Source: FEN-1139 sp964396375 (GTDB lineage: Bacteria; Myxococcota_A; Polyangia; Polyangiales; Polyangiaceae). Taken from it: DNA of 64,000 nt. The stretch lies in contig CAYNEY010000021.1 of the NCBI GenBank assembly GCA_964396375.1, positions 32,979 to 96,978 on the forward strand, read 5' to 3'. The translations under genes were made by a program, and so were the position numbers. A model generated the notes under the pieces. It saw only the letters and a program-made list of their open reading frames with translations. It did not search any database and was not told where the DNA came from. Below are positions 25,238-33,304 of the stretch, piece by piece (position 1 is the first letter of the stretch; every line of letters starts with the position of its first letter).

Positions 25238-26308
25238 ATGCAGAGTGCTATCGATTCGAGAGCTGGCCGACAGGCTGAATTTGGACCCTCATACCGTATC
25301 GTATCAGTGATTGCCGAGGGCGGCATGGGGGTGGTCTATGAGGTCGAACACGTCATCCTCGGGGAACGTCGCGCCCTCAAGACTCTGCGTCCCGATCTCG
25401 GCCTTCACCCCGATGCCGTGGCACGCCTCGAACGAGAATGGCAGGTGTTGACGAAACTCTGCGATCCGCGTGTGGTTCGCGTGCTGGATGCAGGTCATAC
25501 CGACGCCTCGGTCCCCTACTTCGTGATGGAGAAGGTGCCCGGCACCACGCTGCGGCAGGCGCTTCGAGAGCAGGCACTCGACCCCCGTGCTCGACTGGCC
25601 GTCGCGCTCCAGCTCCTCGACGTCCTCGGAACACTCCATGCTGCGGGATGGGTGCATCGCGACATCAAGCCGGGCAACGTGATGTGGCTTCCCGACGGCT
25701 CGATCAAGCTCCTCGACTTCGGACTGGTAAAATCGTTGAGCGAAAACGACCAAGAGCTGACCCGGACCGGCGTGCGTCTTGGCACTCCTCGCTACATGGC
25801 CAAGGAACAAATCGATGGTGTCGCCGTGGACGCGATGGTCGACTACTACGCGCTCGGCGTCGTACTCCACGAGCTATTCACCGGTCGCCACCCGTTTGCC
25901 TCCGCCAAGACGCCGGAGCAAATGTTGCGGTACCACGCTCGCCGTCGACCCGAGCCGCCGCACGAACTTGGGCCGGAACTCACCGACTTGATTCTTGGTC
26001 TGATGGTGAAATCACCGCGACGGCGGCGCGCCTTCGCGTGCCGGGCGCGCGAGGTGCTCGAACGCGAGTGGCAGCGGACCCAGGGCTCGCCCGGAACCTA
26101 TCAGACCACCGAACAGCCCCAACCGCGCATAAGGGAGCTTTGGGTCCTTGCCCTCTTCTTCGTCGTTCTGGTGGCAGCGACCATTGGAAGCGCGTTTATC
26201 ACTCAGATCTGCATGCAACAAAGGGCCGATGGACAAGACCACCGGCCCTTCATCGCGAGCTTTTCGGGGGGGACCCGAAACTGCGTTAGCTCTGACTCAT
26301 CTTCATGA
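25238..26308 (+). CDS. Membrane-anchored Ser/Thr protein kinase
   Basis: A 356-residue kinase with a short N-terminus, kinase domain (about 18-280) and one C-terminal transmembrane helix (about 303-322, LWVLALFFVVLVAATIGSA). Motifs: EGGMGVVY, ALKTLRP, HRDIKPGNVM (near 140), DFGLVK (near 161), GTPRYMAKEQ and DYYALGVVLHEL; all catalytic residues present. The region outside the membrane after the helix is only about 35 residues, so there is no real sensor domain. The last 23 nt overlap the convergent tsf gene, and a tsf terminator hairpin lies within the 3' coding end. Confidence 0.88.
   Translation: MQSAIDSRAGRQAEFGPSYRIVSVIAEGGMGVVYEVEHVILGERRALKTLRPDLGLHPDAVARLEREWQVLTKLCDPRVVRVLDAGHTDASVPYFVMEKVPGTTLRQALREQALDPRARLAVALQLLDVLGTLHAAGWVHRDIKPGNVMWLPDGSIKLLDFGLVKSLSENDQELTRTGVRLGTPRYMAKEQIDGVAVDAMVDYYALGVVLHELFTGRHPFASAKTPEQMLRYHARRRPEPPHELGPELTDLILGLMVKSPRRRRAFACRAREVLEREWQRTQGSPGTYQTTEQPQPRIRELWVLALFFVVLVAATIGSAFITQICMQQRADGQDHRPFIASFSGGTRNCVSSDSSS
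26219..26252 (-). terminator. Terminator of the rpsB-tsf operon, inside the kinase 3' coding end
   Basis: Inverted repeat AAAGGGCCG / CGGCCCTT with a 13-nt loop. Read on the minus strand it lies about 33 nt after the tsf stop and ends in CCCTTTGTTG. The opposite strand codes for the tail of the membrane-anchored kinase. Confidence 0.65.
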
Positions 26309-27212
26309 CTTCAGCCGCGAAATCCTCGGTCTTCTTCTTCTCGACGCCCTCGCCGCGCTCGAAGCGGTAGAATTTCTCGATCCGGAGTTCGGTGCCCGCG
26401 GTCTGGCCAGCCTCGGCGAGGAGCTGCGCGATGGTCTTCTCGGGCTCCAAAACGCTTGCCTGCTCCAAGAGACAGATCTCCTTCATCCACTTGGCCAATT
26501 TGCCTTCGAGGATCTTCGGCCGCGCCTGCGGAGGCTTGCCTTCCTCTTCCAGCTGTGCCTCGTAGATATCGCTCTGCTTCTTCTTGCTCTCCGGATCTAC
26601 GTTGCTGGTGGACAGAAACTGCGGAGCCATGGCGGCGATCTGCATCGCAGTATCGTCCACGAATTTCTCGACAGCGGGCTTCTCGAAGGCAGACGGGTCT
26701 TTGGCCGACATTGCCACGATGACGCCGATTTTTCCGCCCATGTGCACGTAACTGTGCACCAAGCCATCCTGTGCGGTGACCAGCTTCTCGAAGCGGCGAA
26801 CCGTGATGTTCTCCCCGAGCTTACCCACCAGCGCCTGCCGTGCCTCCTCGACCGTGACCGTACCGAGCATCTGCGTCGAGAGATCGGCACCGACCGGAGC
26901 GGCCGCTGCCACTTTCACGATATCACTGACGAAGCGCTTGAAATCGTCGTTACGGGCGGCGAAATCAGTTTGGATGTTCACCTCGACGATGACTCCGCTC
27001 TTCTTGTCTGGGGCCACCAGGGCCGCGACCTCGCCTTCGGTTGCGACTGCGCCCGCGCGCTTCGCGCTCTTCGCGAGACCCTTCTTGAGGATGATCTCGA
27101 CTGCCTTTTCCATCTCGCCGTTTGACTCCATCAGAGCCGCCCGACAGTCGTTCAAACCGGCCTGGGTGCGATCCCGCAACTCCTTGACCTGCTGCATGTT
27201 GACTTGCGCCAT
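26286..27212 (-). CDS. tsf: Translation elongation factor Ts
   Basis: A 308-residue nucleotide exchange factor for EF-Tu. The N-terminal UBA-like domain (VKELRDRTQAGLNDCRAAL, GEMEKAVEILK-like) and the core motif VNIQTDFAARNDDF are clear, with EVEKFVDDTAMQIAAM-type sequence at the dimer region. It is the second gene of the rpsB-tsf operon, 48 nt after rpsB. Length is within the family range for longer EF-Ts. Confidence 0.96.
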   Translation of the reverse strand: MAQVNMQQVKELRDRTQAGLNDCRAALMESNGEMEKAVEIILKKGLAKSAKRAGAVATEGEVAALVAPDKKSGVIVEVNIQTDFAARNDDFKRFVSDIVKVAAAAPVGADLSTQMLGTVTVEEARQALVGKLGENITVRRFEKLVTAQDGLVHSYVHMGGKIGVIVAMSAKDPSAFEKPAVEKFVDDTAMQIAAMAPQFLSTSNVDPESKKKQSDIYEAQLEEEGKPPQARPKILEGKLAKWMKEICLLEQASVLEPEKTIAQLLAEAGQTAGTELRIEKFYRFERGEGVEKKKTEDFAAEVMKMSQS

Positions 27213-27260
27213 TGACTACTTTCCTCTTATGCGTTGCTAGGTTATCGAGGCTTGGGCGAC

Positions 27261-28118
27261 TCAGGCCTGCGCATCGGGGGAGCGACCGCGGTAGAACACC
27301 TGGGCCTCAGGTCCCTTGTCCGCAGGCCTTTGGGACTCCCGGGCCTCGCGGTTGGCCTCGAACTCGCGACGGCGGGCCAGCCCGTAAATGCAGGCGTCGC
27401 TGATCGCAGACGTGATGAGGCGAATGCTTCGGATTGCGTCGTCGTTGCCGGGGATCACGAAGTCGATCAGATCGGGATCGCAGTTCGTGTCCGTGATTGC
27501 GACGATCGGCAGGTGCAGACGACGTGCCTCGCTCACTGCGATGGACTCCTGGGCCGGATCGATGATGAAGACCGCCGCGGGCAGGGCGCTCATGCCCTTC
27601 ATGCCACCGATGTATTTCTCGAGGCGCGCTCGCTCCTTCTCGAGCCGGATGGTCTCCTTCTTCGGGATCTGCTCGTACGTGCCGTCCTCACTCATTCGTT
27701 CGATGGTGCGCAGTCGATCCAAGCCACCCTTCATGGTGCGGTAGTTGGTCAAGGTACCGCCGAGCCACCGGTTGGTGACGTGGAACTGGTTGGCGCGCAC
27801 CGCCTCTTCCCGGATGATGTCGGCGGCTTGACGCTTGGTGCCGACGTAGAGGATGTGGCCTCCACGACTGACCGTCTCCGACACGAAGTCGAAGGCTTTC
27901 TTGAACAAGGACACCGTCTGATCGAGATCGACGATGTGGATCCCGCTGCGCGCGCCGTAGATATACGGGCGCATCTTCGGATTCCATCGCTTGGTCTGAT
28001 GTCCGAAGTGAACCCCCGCTTCGAAGAGATCACGGACGGTGAGCGGTTGCGCAGGATCACGAGGCCCGCCGCTGAGCGGACCGAGATCCGTAGTCGGATC
28101 GGTCTGATTTTCAGTCAC
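27261..28118 (-). CDS. rpsB: 30S ribosomal protein uS2
   Basis: A 285-residue small-subunit protein. The GTG at 28118 is chosen because AAAGGAG lies 8 nt upstream; the frame to 28163 lacks a site. A roughly 25-residue N-terminal extension (TENQTDPTTDLGPLSGG) precedes the conserved LFEAGVHFGHQTKRWNPKM, YIYGARSGIHIVDLDQT and FVGTKRQA-type blocks; DPDLIDFVIPGNDDAIRSI is the C-terminal signature. Upstream lies a 183-nt leader. Operon with tsf. Confidence 0.95.
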   Translation of the reverse strand: MTENQTDPTTDLGPLSGGPRDPAQPLTVRDLFEAGVHFGHQTKRWNPKMRPYIYGARSGIHIVDLDQTVSLFKKAFDFVSETVSRGGHILYVGTKRQAADIIREEAVRANQFHVTNRWLGGTLTNYRTMKGGLDRLRTIERMSEDGTYEQIPKKETIRLEKERARLEKYIGGMKGMSALPAAVFIIDPAQESIAVSEARRLHLPIVAITDTNCDPDLIDFVIPGNDDAIRSIRLITSAISDACIYGLARRREFEANREARESQRPADKGPEAQVFYRGRSPDAQA

Positions 28119-28301
28119 TTCACTACTCCTTTCGGTTGTTCCTCCGTCCCAGCATCGAACCAACCTCCCTCATCAGGAGGCACCGGATCCGATGTCACAG
28201 TGAGTGCACGGGACGTGCGGTTTACCCCGAGGAATCCCAGGGGGTGCAGTAAGTACGCCAGGAAGGGGCCCAAGTAAAGGAGGCCCGATGGCCTAATTCC
28301 G
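28119..28301 (-). promoter_or_regulatory. rpsB leader region
   Basis: 183 nt between the PEGA gene stop and rpsB. On the minus strand it holds a small hairpin near the PEGA stop (AGGCC / GGCCT) and a second one (ACCCC / GGGGT around 28220-28245) before the AAAGGAG ribosome site. Such leaders often carry the rpsB promoter and S2 autoregulation, but no specific motif can be confirmed here. Confidence 0.35.
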
Positions 28302-30188
28302 TCAGGGCGAGCTGGATGTTGGCGGAGCCGGCACAGCCGCCGCCGTGTCGGCCGCGGGGGAAGTCTCCGAACTTGGCACCGTCCCCCCTTCGGAGGGCTC
28401 AGGCTTGATCTTCTTCGGGATCATCCCCACCCGGACATAGGACTTGGTACCGTCGAGGATAATGCGGCGGGTGATGTAGCCCTTTCTCGCGATCTCGAGG
28501 GCTACCTTCTTTCCAGGCTCGACCGTGAACGTCCAGGGCCGCTTCACCTCTTGACCGTTCAGCGCCACTTTGGAGTCGGGAGGGTTCACATCCACCCGCA
28601 CCGAAACTGGCCGATCCGGGAGGGCAGCATTGATTTCTTGGTTTGCGGTCGCTGTGTCAGAGGGAGCAGAGTCGTCGGTTGGGACAGCGGGGGGAACGGC
28701 GGTGCTGGCAGGCGGGCTTGAGACCGAAGGTGTGGGCTGGGTGACCGGTGTCGGTTGAGGGGGAAGAGGTTCGTGCTGCACCACGACCTCAGGCTGAATG
28801 GGCAGCGCACTCTCGGCTTTCCTCTTCTGGTCGCCCTTGTCGAGCATGAGCAGGATCGCGACCAGCGCTACCAAGGCGAGGGTCAGGCCCAACAAGACCC
28901 TCTTGCTGACCCTCCGAGGTGGCAAATCCGAGTCGTGCTCAGACAGGGATGGATCGGTCTTGGGAGCGGCGGTGGTGGACTGAGCGTAGCCAGGCTCGAG
29001 GACAGGGGCTACCGATGGTGGACGCTCGACGGGAGCTGCAGCGGGGGCCTCGCTCGCGCGGTGCGGGGCGGGGTCGACGGGAGCTGCAGCGGGGGCCTCG
29101 CTCGCGCGGTGCGGGGCGGGGTCGACGGGAGTTGCAGCGGGGGCCTCGCTTGCTGGATGAGGGGAGGGCTCGACGGGAGCTGCAGCGNNNNNNNNNNNNN
29201 NNNNNNNNNNNNNNNNNNNNNNNNNNNNNNNNNNNNNNNNNNNNNNNNNNNNNNNNNNNNNNNNNNNNNNNNNNNNNNNNNNNNNNNGCTCGACGGGAGC
29301 TGCAGCGGGGGCCTCGCTCGCGCGGTGCGGGGCGGGGTCGACAGGAGCTGCAGCGGGGGCCTCGCTCGCGCGGTGCGGGGCGGGGTCGACAGGAGCTGCA
29401 GCGGGGGCCTCGCTCGCGCGGTGCGGGGCGGGGTCGACAGGAGCTGTTGTAGCGGCGGTGGTGCTTGCCGCCGGAGGGGCGGAGGATGCGGTGGGGGAAG
29501 AGGTTGGACGTGGCGCGATCGACGAGGCTCGTGGGCTCGACACAGGCGACGAAGAAGGGCGTGTCGGTTCGTTGGGACCGTGAGAAGGACTCGACGCTGT
29601 GGTGGGTGGCGCAGAACTCTTGGCGGCACCGGCCGGATCGCTCTTCCTCGGTGGCGAGGAGGTGCGTGCCGGTTGGATGGGAGCGTGAGAAGGACTTGAC
29701 GCTGTGGCGGGTGGCGCAGAACTCTTGGCGGCACCGGCCGGATCGCTTTTCTGGGGCGACGGAGGACTTGTTACGGTAACGGGTGCTGCCTGCTTGAGCA
29801 GGCCCGACGAGGGAGTGAGGGACCGGGAGGGGATGAGGCTTGGGCGGAAGGAGTAGCCACCGCTCGTGGCTGGTGGAGGTGCACTTGGGGCCTTCTGCTC
29901 TGGAGGTGTGGGAGGCTTGTTGGTCCCCGACATCACGGGGGCAAATGCTGCCGGAGAGACCATCGGCGTGGTTGGCTGTTCATCCTCCGCGAACGTTGGC
30001 ACCTTGGCTGGTGTCAAAGCACCCAACGCGTGCTGCGGCTCTTCCGCTGTGTTTGGTTCTGCTCCCCACTCGGCATCGATCTCTTGCGTGAGAGCGGCTG
30101 GTGCCTGGCTGAGCGGGACACTCGAAGGACGTGCCGGTGGTGGCGGCGATGGATTGTCTGAGCGCGGCCTGTCCGACTGACTGCCCAT
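28302..30188 (-). CDS. PEGA-domain membrane protein with Pro/Ala-rich 16-residue repeats
   Basis: A protein of 628 residues as written, with a gap inside. The N-terminal two thirds are disordered and Pro/Ala/Ser-rich, including an imperfect repeat KSDPAGAAKSSAPP (twice) and a 16-residue tandem repeat EAPAAAPVDPAPHRAS. Then one transmembrane helix (RVLLGLTLALVALVAILLML) and a periplasmic PEGA-type domain (VRVDVNPPDSKVALNGQEV, EIARKGYITRRIILD). The layout matches myxobacterial proteins with cytoplasmic disordered regions and an external PEGA domain. GAGGAG lies 11 nt before the ATG. The true repeat number is unknown because of the 100-N gap. Confidence 0.8.
   Translation of the reverse strand: MGSQSDRPRSDNPSPPPPARPSSVPLSQAPAALTQEIDAEWGAEPNTAEEPQHALGALTPAKVPTFAEDEQPTTPMVSPAAFAPVMSGTNKPPTPPEQKAPSAPPPATSGGYSFRPSLIPSRSLTPSSGLLKQAAPVTVTSPPSPQKSDPAGAAKSSAPPATASSPSHAPIQPARTSSPPRKSDPAGAAKSSAPPTTASSPSHGPNEPTRPSSSPVSSPRASSIAPRPTSSPTASSAPPAASTTAATTAPVDPAPHRASEAPAAAPVDPAPHRASEAPAAAPVDPAPHRASEAPAAAPVEXXXXXXXXXXXXXXXXXXXXXXXXXXXXXXXXXXAAAPVEPSPHPASEAPAATPVDPAPHRASEAPAAAPVDPAPHRASEAPAAAPVERPPSVAPVLEPGYAQSTTAAPKTDPSLSEHDSDLPPRRVSKRVLLGLTLALVALVAILLMLDKGDQKRKAESALPIQPEVVVQHEPLPPQPTPVTQPTPSVSSPPASTAVPPAVPTDDSAPSDTATANQEINAALPDRPVSVRVDVNPPDSKVALNGQEVKRPWTFTVEPGKKVALEIARKGYITRRIILDGTKSYVRVGMIPKKIKPEPSEGGTVPSSETSPAADTAAAVPAPPTSSSP
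29020..29450 (-). repeat. 48-bp coding tandem repeats, interrupted by gap
   Basis: Near-identical 48-bp units encoding EAPAAAPVDPAPHRAS, at least two and a half on the low-coordinate side and three on the high-coordinate side of the N run. Variants (VEPSPHPAS, ATPVD) show some divergence between copies. The repeat is the likely cause of the gap. Confidence 0.85.
29188..29287. other. Assembly gap (100 Ns)
   Basis: Exactly 100 unknown bases inside the 48-bp repeat of the PEGA gene. Both sides read the same frame as written, but the true size is unknown. Confidence 0.98.
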
Positions 30189-30229
30189 GGCGTGAAGACT
30201 CCTCGAGCGTGACGGTGATGAAATCAGAG

Positions 30230-30260
30230 GAAAGGCACGGCATCCCCGTACCTGCCTTTC
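30230..30260 (-). promoter_or_regulatory. Hairpin in the 5' leader of the PEGA gene
   Basis: Perfect 8-bp arms GAAAGGCA / TGCCTTTC with a 15-nt loop, about 42 nt upstream of the PEGA start codon. In the plus direction the right arm is followed by TTC, so it might also act as a weak terminator. Role not known. Confidence 0.45.
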
Positions 30261-30302
30261 TTCATAACGCGTGGAGGGGTGAGGAATCGAGTGTGATGAT
30301 CC

Positions 30303-30366
30303 AAAAAACGGCAGGAATGCTCTGGCTAGCGTTTTTCACGCGTTCAACCCACGAGCCAACTGCCGT
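30303..30366 (-). terminator. Long structured terminator of the ABC/aminotransferase/acetyltransferase operon
   Basis: On the minus strand, ACGGCAG and CTGCCGT form the base of a long hairpin that ends in TTTTTT. Inside are further pairings (TGGCT / AGCCA and GCGT / ACGC), giving an extended stem with bulges. It lies about 55 nt after the acetyltransferase stop, suitable for termination of that operon. Confidence 0.65.
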
Positions 30367-30419
30367 CCACCCCAGCCAAGAGAAGCAAACGTTGGTTCGG
30401 AAACGCCAGGGGTTCGCTT

Positions 30420-31001
30420 TTATTCTATAGATACGCACATTTGACTGCTATCCAGGCGGTACTTGTCCCCCCGGGCCGAACAGGTGGCCTCTCCTGAGAC
30501 GAGATCGAAGTCGAGCCGCTCGCCCGCTCTGCTCATCCATCCGATACGGTGCGCGGGCACTCCGACCATCAGCGCGTAGTCAGGAACGTCACGGTGCACG
30601 ACCGCACCGGCGGCGATGAAGGCGTACCGCCCGAGTGTGACACCAGGGAGGATGGTGGCGTTTGCCCCGATCGTGCAGCCCTTCTTGACTAGGGTTGGGA
30701 GGTACTGATGGGCTCGACAGATCTCGGCGCGGGGGTTCTTCACGTTGGTGAACACCGCGCTCGGCCCGACGAAGACGTCGTCTTCAAGCTCCACACCCTC
30801 GAAGATACTCACGTTGTTCTGGATTCGGCACCGACTCCCGATCCGTACTCGGCTCGCGACGAAACCATTGTGGCCGAGCATACAATCCTGCCCGAGCTTG
30901 GCGTGAGCCATCACGTGACAGAAGTGCCAGATTTTAGAGCCCGCACCGATCTCGGTAGGATGGTCGACGACCGCCGTCGGATGGATGAAGACCTGCTGCA
31001 T
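30420..31001 (-). CDS. WbpD/WlbB-type nucleotide-sugar N-acetyltransferase
   Basis: A 193-residue left-handed beta-helix acyltransferase with many hexapeptide repeats: IHPTAVVDHPTEIGAGSKIWHFCHV, CMLGHNGFVASRVRIG, NNVSIFEGVELEDDVFVGPSAVF, CTIGANATILPGVTLGRYAFI. This matches the enzymes that N-acetylate UDP-2-acetamido-3-amino-2,3-dideoxy-glucuronate. The preceding gene encodes a WbpE-like aminotransferase, the step just before, so the two form a short pathway segment for a diacetamido-uronic acid sugar. WbpA, WbpB and WbpI equivalents are not in the operon. Confidence 0.86.
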   Translation of the reverse strand: MQQVFIHPTAVVDHPTEIGAGSKIWHFCHVMAHAKLGQDCMLGHNGFVASRVRIGSRCRIQNNVSIFEGVELEDDVFVGPSAVFTNVKNPRAEICRAHQYLPTLVKKGCTIGANATILPGVTLGRYAFIAAGAVVHRDVPDYALMVGVPAHRIGWMSRAGERLDFDLVSGEATCSARGDKYRLDSSQMCVSIE

Positions 31002-31002
31002 G

Positions 31003-32121
31003 TCAACTCCGGGCGAAGTGGTCGCGGATCACTTGGATCACCTGCTCTTGTTCCAGATCCGTGAGGGCAGAATGGAGGGGTATGGAAAGGAGCTGTTGGG
31101 TGAGATCTCGTGCCCGAGGTAGCTCGGCTCTCTGAGCGTAGGGGGTGAAGAGTGGCTCGTCCGCGAGCAGCCGAGGATAGTAGATCCGGTTCTCGATCCC
31201 CTTGCTGCACAGCGTCTCGGAGAGCTGGTCGCGCCCCTTTAGGACCAAGAGCGAGTACAAGGACCAAGCACTCGTGACATCTGGCGCCAACACCGGGGGG
31301 GGGCGGAGGTAGGGCAAATCTCCAAGGGCCTCGGTGTACCGTCGCGCGAGCTCTGCGCGGCGACGTTGCCGGCGCTCGACTTCCGGGAGCTGGGTGAGCA
31401 GAAATGCGGCCTGTAGGGTGTCCAAGCGAAAGTTGCCGCCAAGCAGGGGTGCGCTGTGCGGCGAAGTTTGGCCGTGGCGTCGCAGGCTGCGGAGCCGCGA
31501 GAAGAGTTCTGGATCGGAGGTGGTTACGAGCCCGCCATCCCCCAGTCCGGCGAGGGGTTTGGTCGGGAAGAAGGAGAAGGCAGCGCCGTCACCTAGCGTC
31601 CCGGCTCGCGCTGCACCAACCTGGGCTCCGAACGCCTGGCAAGCGTCCTCGAGCAGAAGGAGGCCATGGGTTCGCCCCAGCGCACGCAACTCGCGAACTT
31701 CTCCAGGGTGTCCGAAGAGGTGCACGGTCAGGATGGCTCGGGTGCGCCGGGTGATTACACGTTCGACCGCCGCTGTCGAGAGCCCGTACGTCTTTGGATC
31801 CACGTCTGCGAACACTGGTATGGCCTGAGCACGCACGATCACCTCGGCCGTGGCGATGAACGACAAAGGGGAGGTGATCACCTCGTCACCCGGACCGAGC
31901 CCATGGGCGAGCAACAGCATGAGCAGCGCATCCGTGCCGCTGGATACCCCAAGCGCGTGGTTCGTGCCGAGCCAATCAGCGCTCTCCTTCTCGAACTGCT
32001 CCACCTCAGGACCCAAGATAAACGCGCCATGATCGAGCACCCGTTCGAATGCTCGGGTGAGGTGGGAGCGTTCTTTGCTGAGCGTGGCCTTGGGCGCGAA
32101 CAACGGGATCTCGCCGGTCAT
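31003..32121 (-). CDS. DegT/DnrJ/EryC1-type sugar aminotransferase (WbpE-like)
   Basis: A 372-residue PLP enzyme. SSGTDALLMLL, SFIATAEVIVRAQAIPVFADVDPKTYGLS, LFGHPGEV, LLEDACQAFGA and the PLP-Lys in FFPTKPLAGLGDGG are all visible. With the adjacent acetyltransferase this fits amination of UDP-3-keto-GlcNAcA. The start codon overlaps the stop of the ABC ATPase (ATGA) and the next gene follows at once. Confidence 0.88.
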   Translation of the reverse strand: MTGEIPLFAPKATLSKERSHLTRAFERVLDHGAFILGPEVEQFEKESADWLGTNHALGVSSGTDALLMLLLAHGLGPGDEVITSPLSFIATAEVIVRAQAIPVFADVDPKTYGLSTAAVERVITRRTRAILTVHLFGHPGEVRELRALGRTHGLLLLEDACQAFGAQVGAARAGTLGDGAAFSFFPTKPLAGLGDGGLVTTSDPELFSRLRSLRRHGQTSPHSAPLLGGNFRLDTLQAAFLLTQLPEVERRQRRRAELARRYTEALGDLPYLRPPPVLAPDVTSAWSLYSLLVLKGRDQLSETLCSKGIENRIYYPRLLADEPLFTPYAQRAELPRARDLTQQLLSIPLHSALTDLEQEQVIQVIRDHFARS

Positions 32122-32951
32122 CGTGCCTCGACGGGTCGCCGCTTGCGCTGGTCGAGCAGATGCGGAGCATCGATGCCGCTGGCGCGGAAGAAATCGGAAG
32201 CCAGACCCTGGTCGGCATGGGCCAGCTCCTCCGGGGAACCTTGGTTTGCCACGCGACCGCGCGACAGAACGTAGATGTAGTCAGCCGTGGCCAGGGCTCC
32301 GGCCATGTCGTGAGAGATCACGATGCTGGTGACTCCGAACCGGTCGCGTGTCTCGCGGATCAGATCGTCGACCACACGCGAGGAGAGGGGATCGAGGCCG
32401 CTGGTGGGTTCGTCGTACATCAGGACTTCCGGCTCCAACATCAGGGCACGCGCCAGGCCGACCCGCTTCTTCATGCCACCCGAGAGTTCACTGGGCATCC
32501 GGGTCTCGATGCCATCGAGTCCGAGCACGCCCAGCTTTTCACGCACGCGCTCCCGGATCTCGCGTGTGGACAGGGATGTGTGCTCAACCAAAGGAAACGC
32601 AACGTTGTCAAGCACGTTGAGAGAATCGAGGAGCGCGGAGTACTGAAACACCATCCCGAATTTCTGGCGAACCTGGTTGAACCGCGACTCCGACAAGTGA
32701 GAGATCGGCTCCCCCGAGAGATAGACGACCCCGCTGGTGGGACGGTCGAGCCCGATCAGAATTTTGAGGAGTGTGGTTTTCCCGGCCCCGGATCCCCCGA
32801 TGATGACTACGATCTGTCCCCGTTGGACGTTGAGCTGGATGTCGGAAAGAGCCTCGTACTCGCCGAAACGACGGCAGAGGTCCACCGTGACCAGGTGGGA
32901 GGAAGGGTGGGGACAGGGGGGAGGAGAAGCGCGGCCCACGGCCGCCACCAT
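32118..32951 (-). CDS. MlaF-like ABC transporter ATPase
   Basis: A 277-residue ATPase with Walker A GGSGAGKTT, Q-loop VFQYSALLDSLNV, signature LSGGMKKRVGLARAL, Walker B EVLMYDEPTSGLDP and switch SHDM. The MVFQ-YSALLDSLNVLDNVAFPLVEHT block and PTSGLDPLSSRVVDDLI are typical of MlaF/Ttg2A, which powers phospholipid transport to or from the outer membrane. The permease and MCE partner (MlaE, MlaD) are not next to it. ATG 32951 chosen; upstream frame overlaps the divergent gene's start region. Its stop overlaps the aminotransferase start. Confidence 0.87.
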   Translation of the reverse strand: MVAAVGRASPPPCPHPSSHLVTVDLCRRFGEYEALSDIQLNVQRGQIVVIIGGSGAGKTTLLKILIGLDRPTSGVVYLSGEPISHLSESRFNQVRQKFGMVFQYSALLDSLNVLDNVAFPLVEHTSLSTREIRERVREKLGVLGLDGIETRMPSELSGGMKKRVGLARALMLEPEVLMYDEPTSGLDPLSSRVVDDLIRETRDRFGVTSIVISHDMAGALATADYIYVLSRGRVANQGSPEELAHADQGLASDFFRASGIDAPHLLDQRKRRPVEAR

Positions 32952-33025
32952 ACAACTGAAAGCGCTGTTCTGCAGGATCTTCTCTCGACTTGACACGGCG
33001 ACCGGCTCGGGGAAGAACCGGCAGC

Positions 33026-33304
33026 ATGTCCGAAGAGCTTGTCCGCGCATTGCTCGACACCGCCGCCGCCGAGACCGACCAGGATGGCTTTTTTGTCCCT
33101 TCTGAGGGGCGCTCTCTCAACCTTCATTTCGCTCACGACGGCGTGTCCTTGGTGATCGGTCGGATCGTGGCCGTGCGCCTGACTCCGCCGTTCATGGTCG
33201 CGCGGAGTTCGCAAGGTGAGGAGACGATAGTAGCGATCGCGGATTGCTACGCCGGTTCGATCGAAGGCAAGAAGGGTCCCGGACGTAAAGCCGGATTCGT
33301 GTGA
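33026..33304 (+). CDS. Conserved-looking small protein, 92 aa
   Basis: The protein starts MSEELVRALLDTAAAETDQDGFFV and contains LNLHFAHDGVSLVIGRIVAVRLTPPFMVARSS. No signal peptide or transmembrane segment; a mainly beta fold is likely in the middle, with a basic tail GKKGPGRKAGFV. I cannot name a family. Its stop overlaps the GTG of the first sulfatase-fold gene, so it is translationally coupled to that pair, and it is divergent from the MlaF-like gene. Confidence 0.62.
   Translation: MSEELVRALLDTAAAETDQDGFFVPSEGRSLNLHFAHDGVSLVIGRIVAVRLTPPFMVARSSQGEETIVAIADCYAGSIEGKKGPGRKAGFV

Noticed and set aside
26148..27125. Long plus-strand ORF of 325 codons
   Set aside because: Entirely antisense to tsf, whose product is unmistakable; composition is that of a shadow frame.
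27234..28277. Plus-strand ORF of 347 codons
   Set aside because: Antisense to rpsB, which is clearly the real gene.
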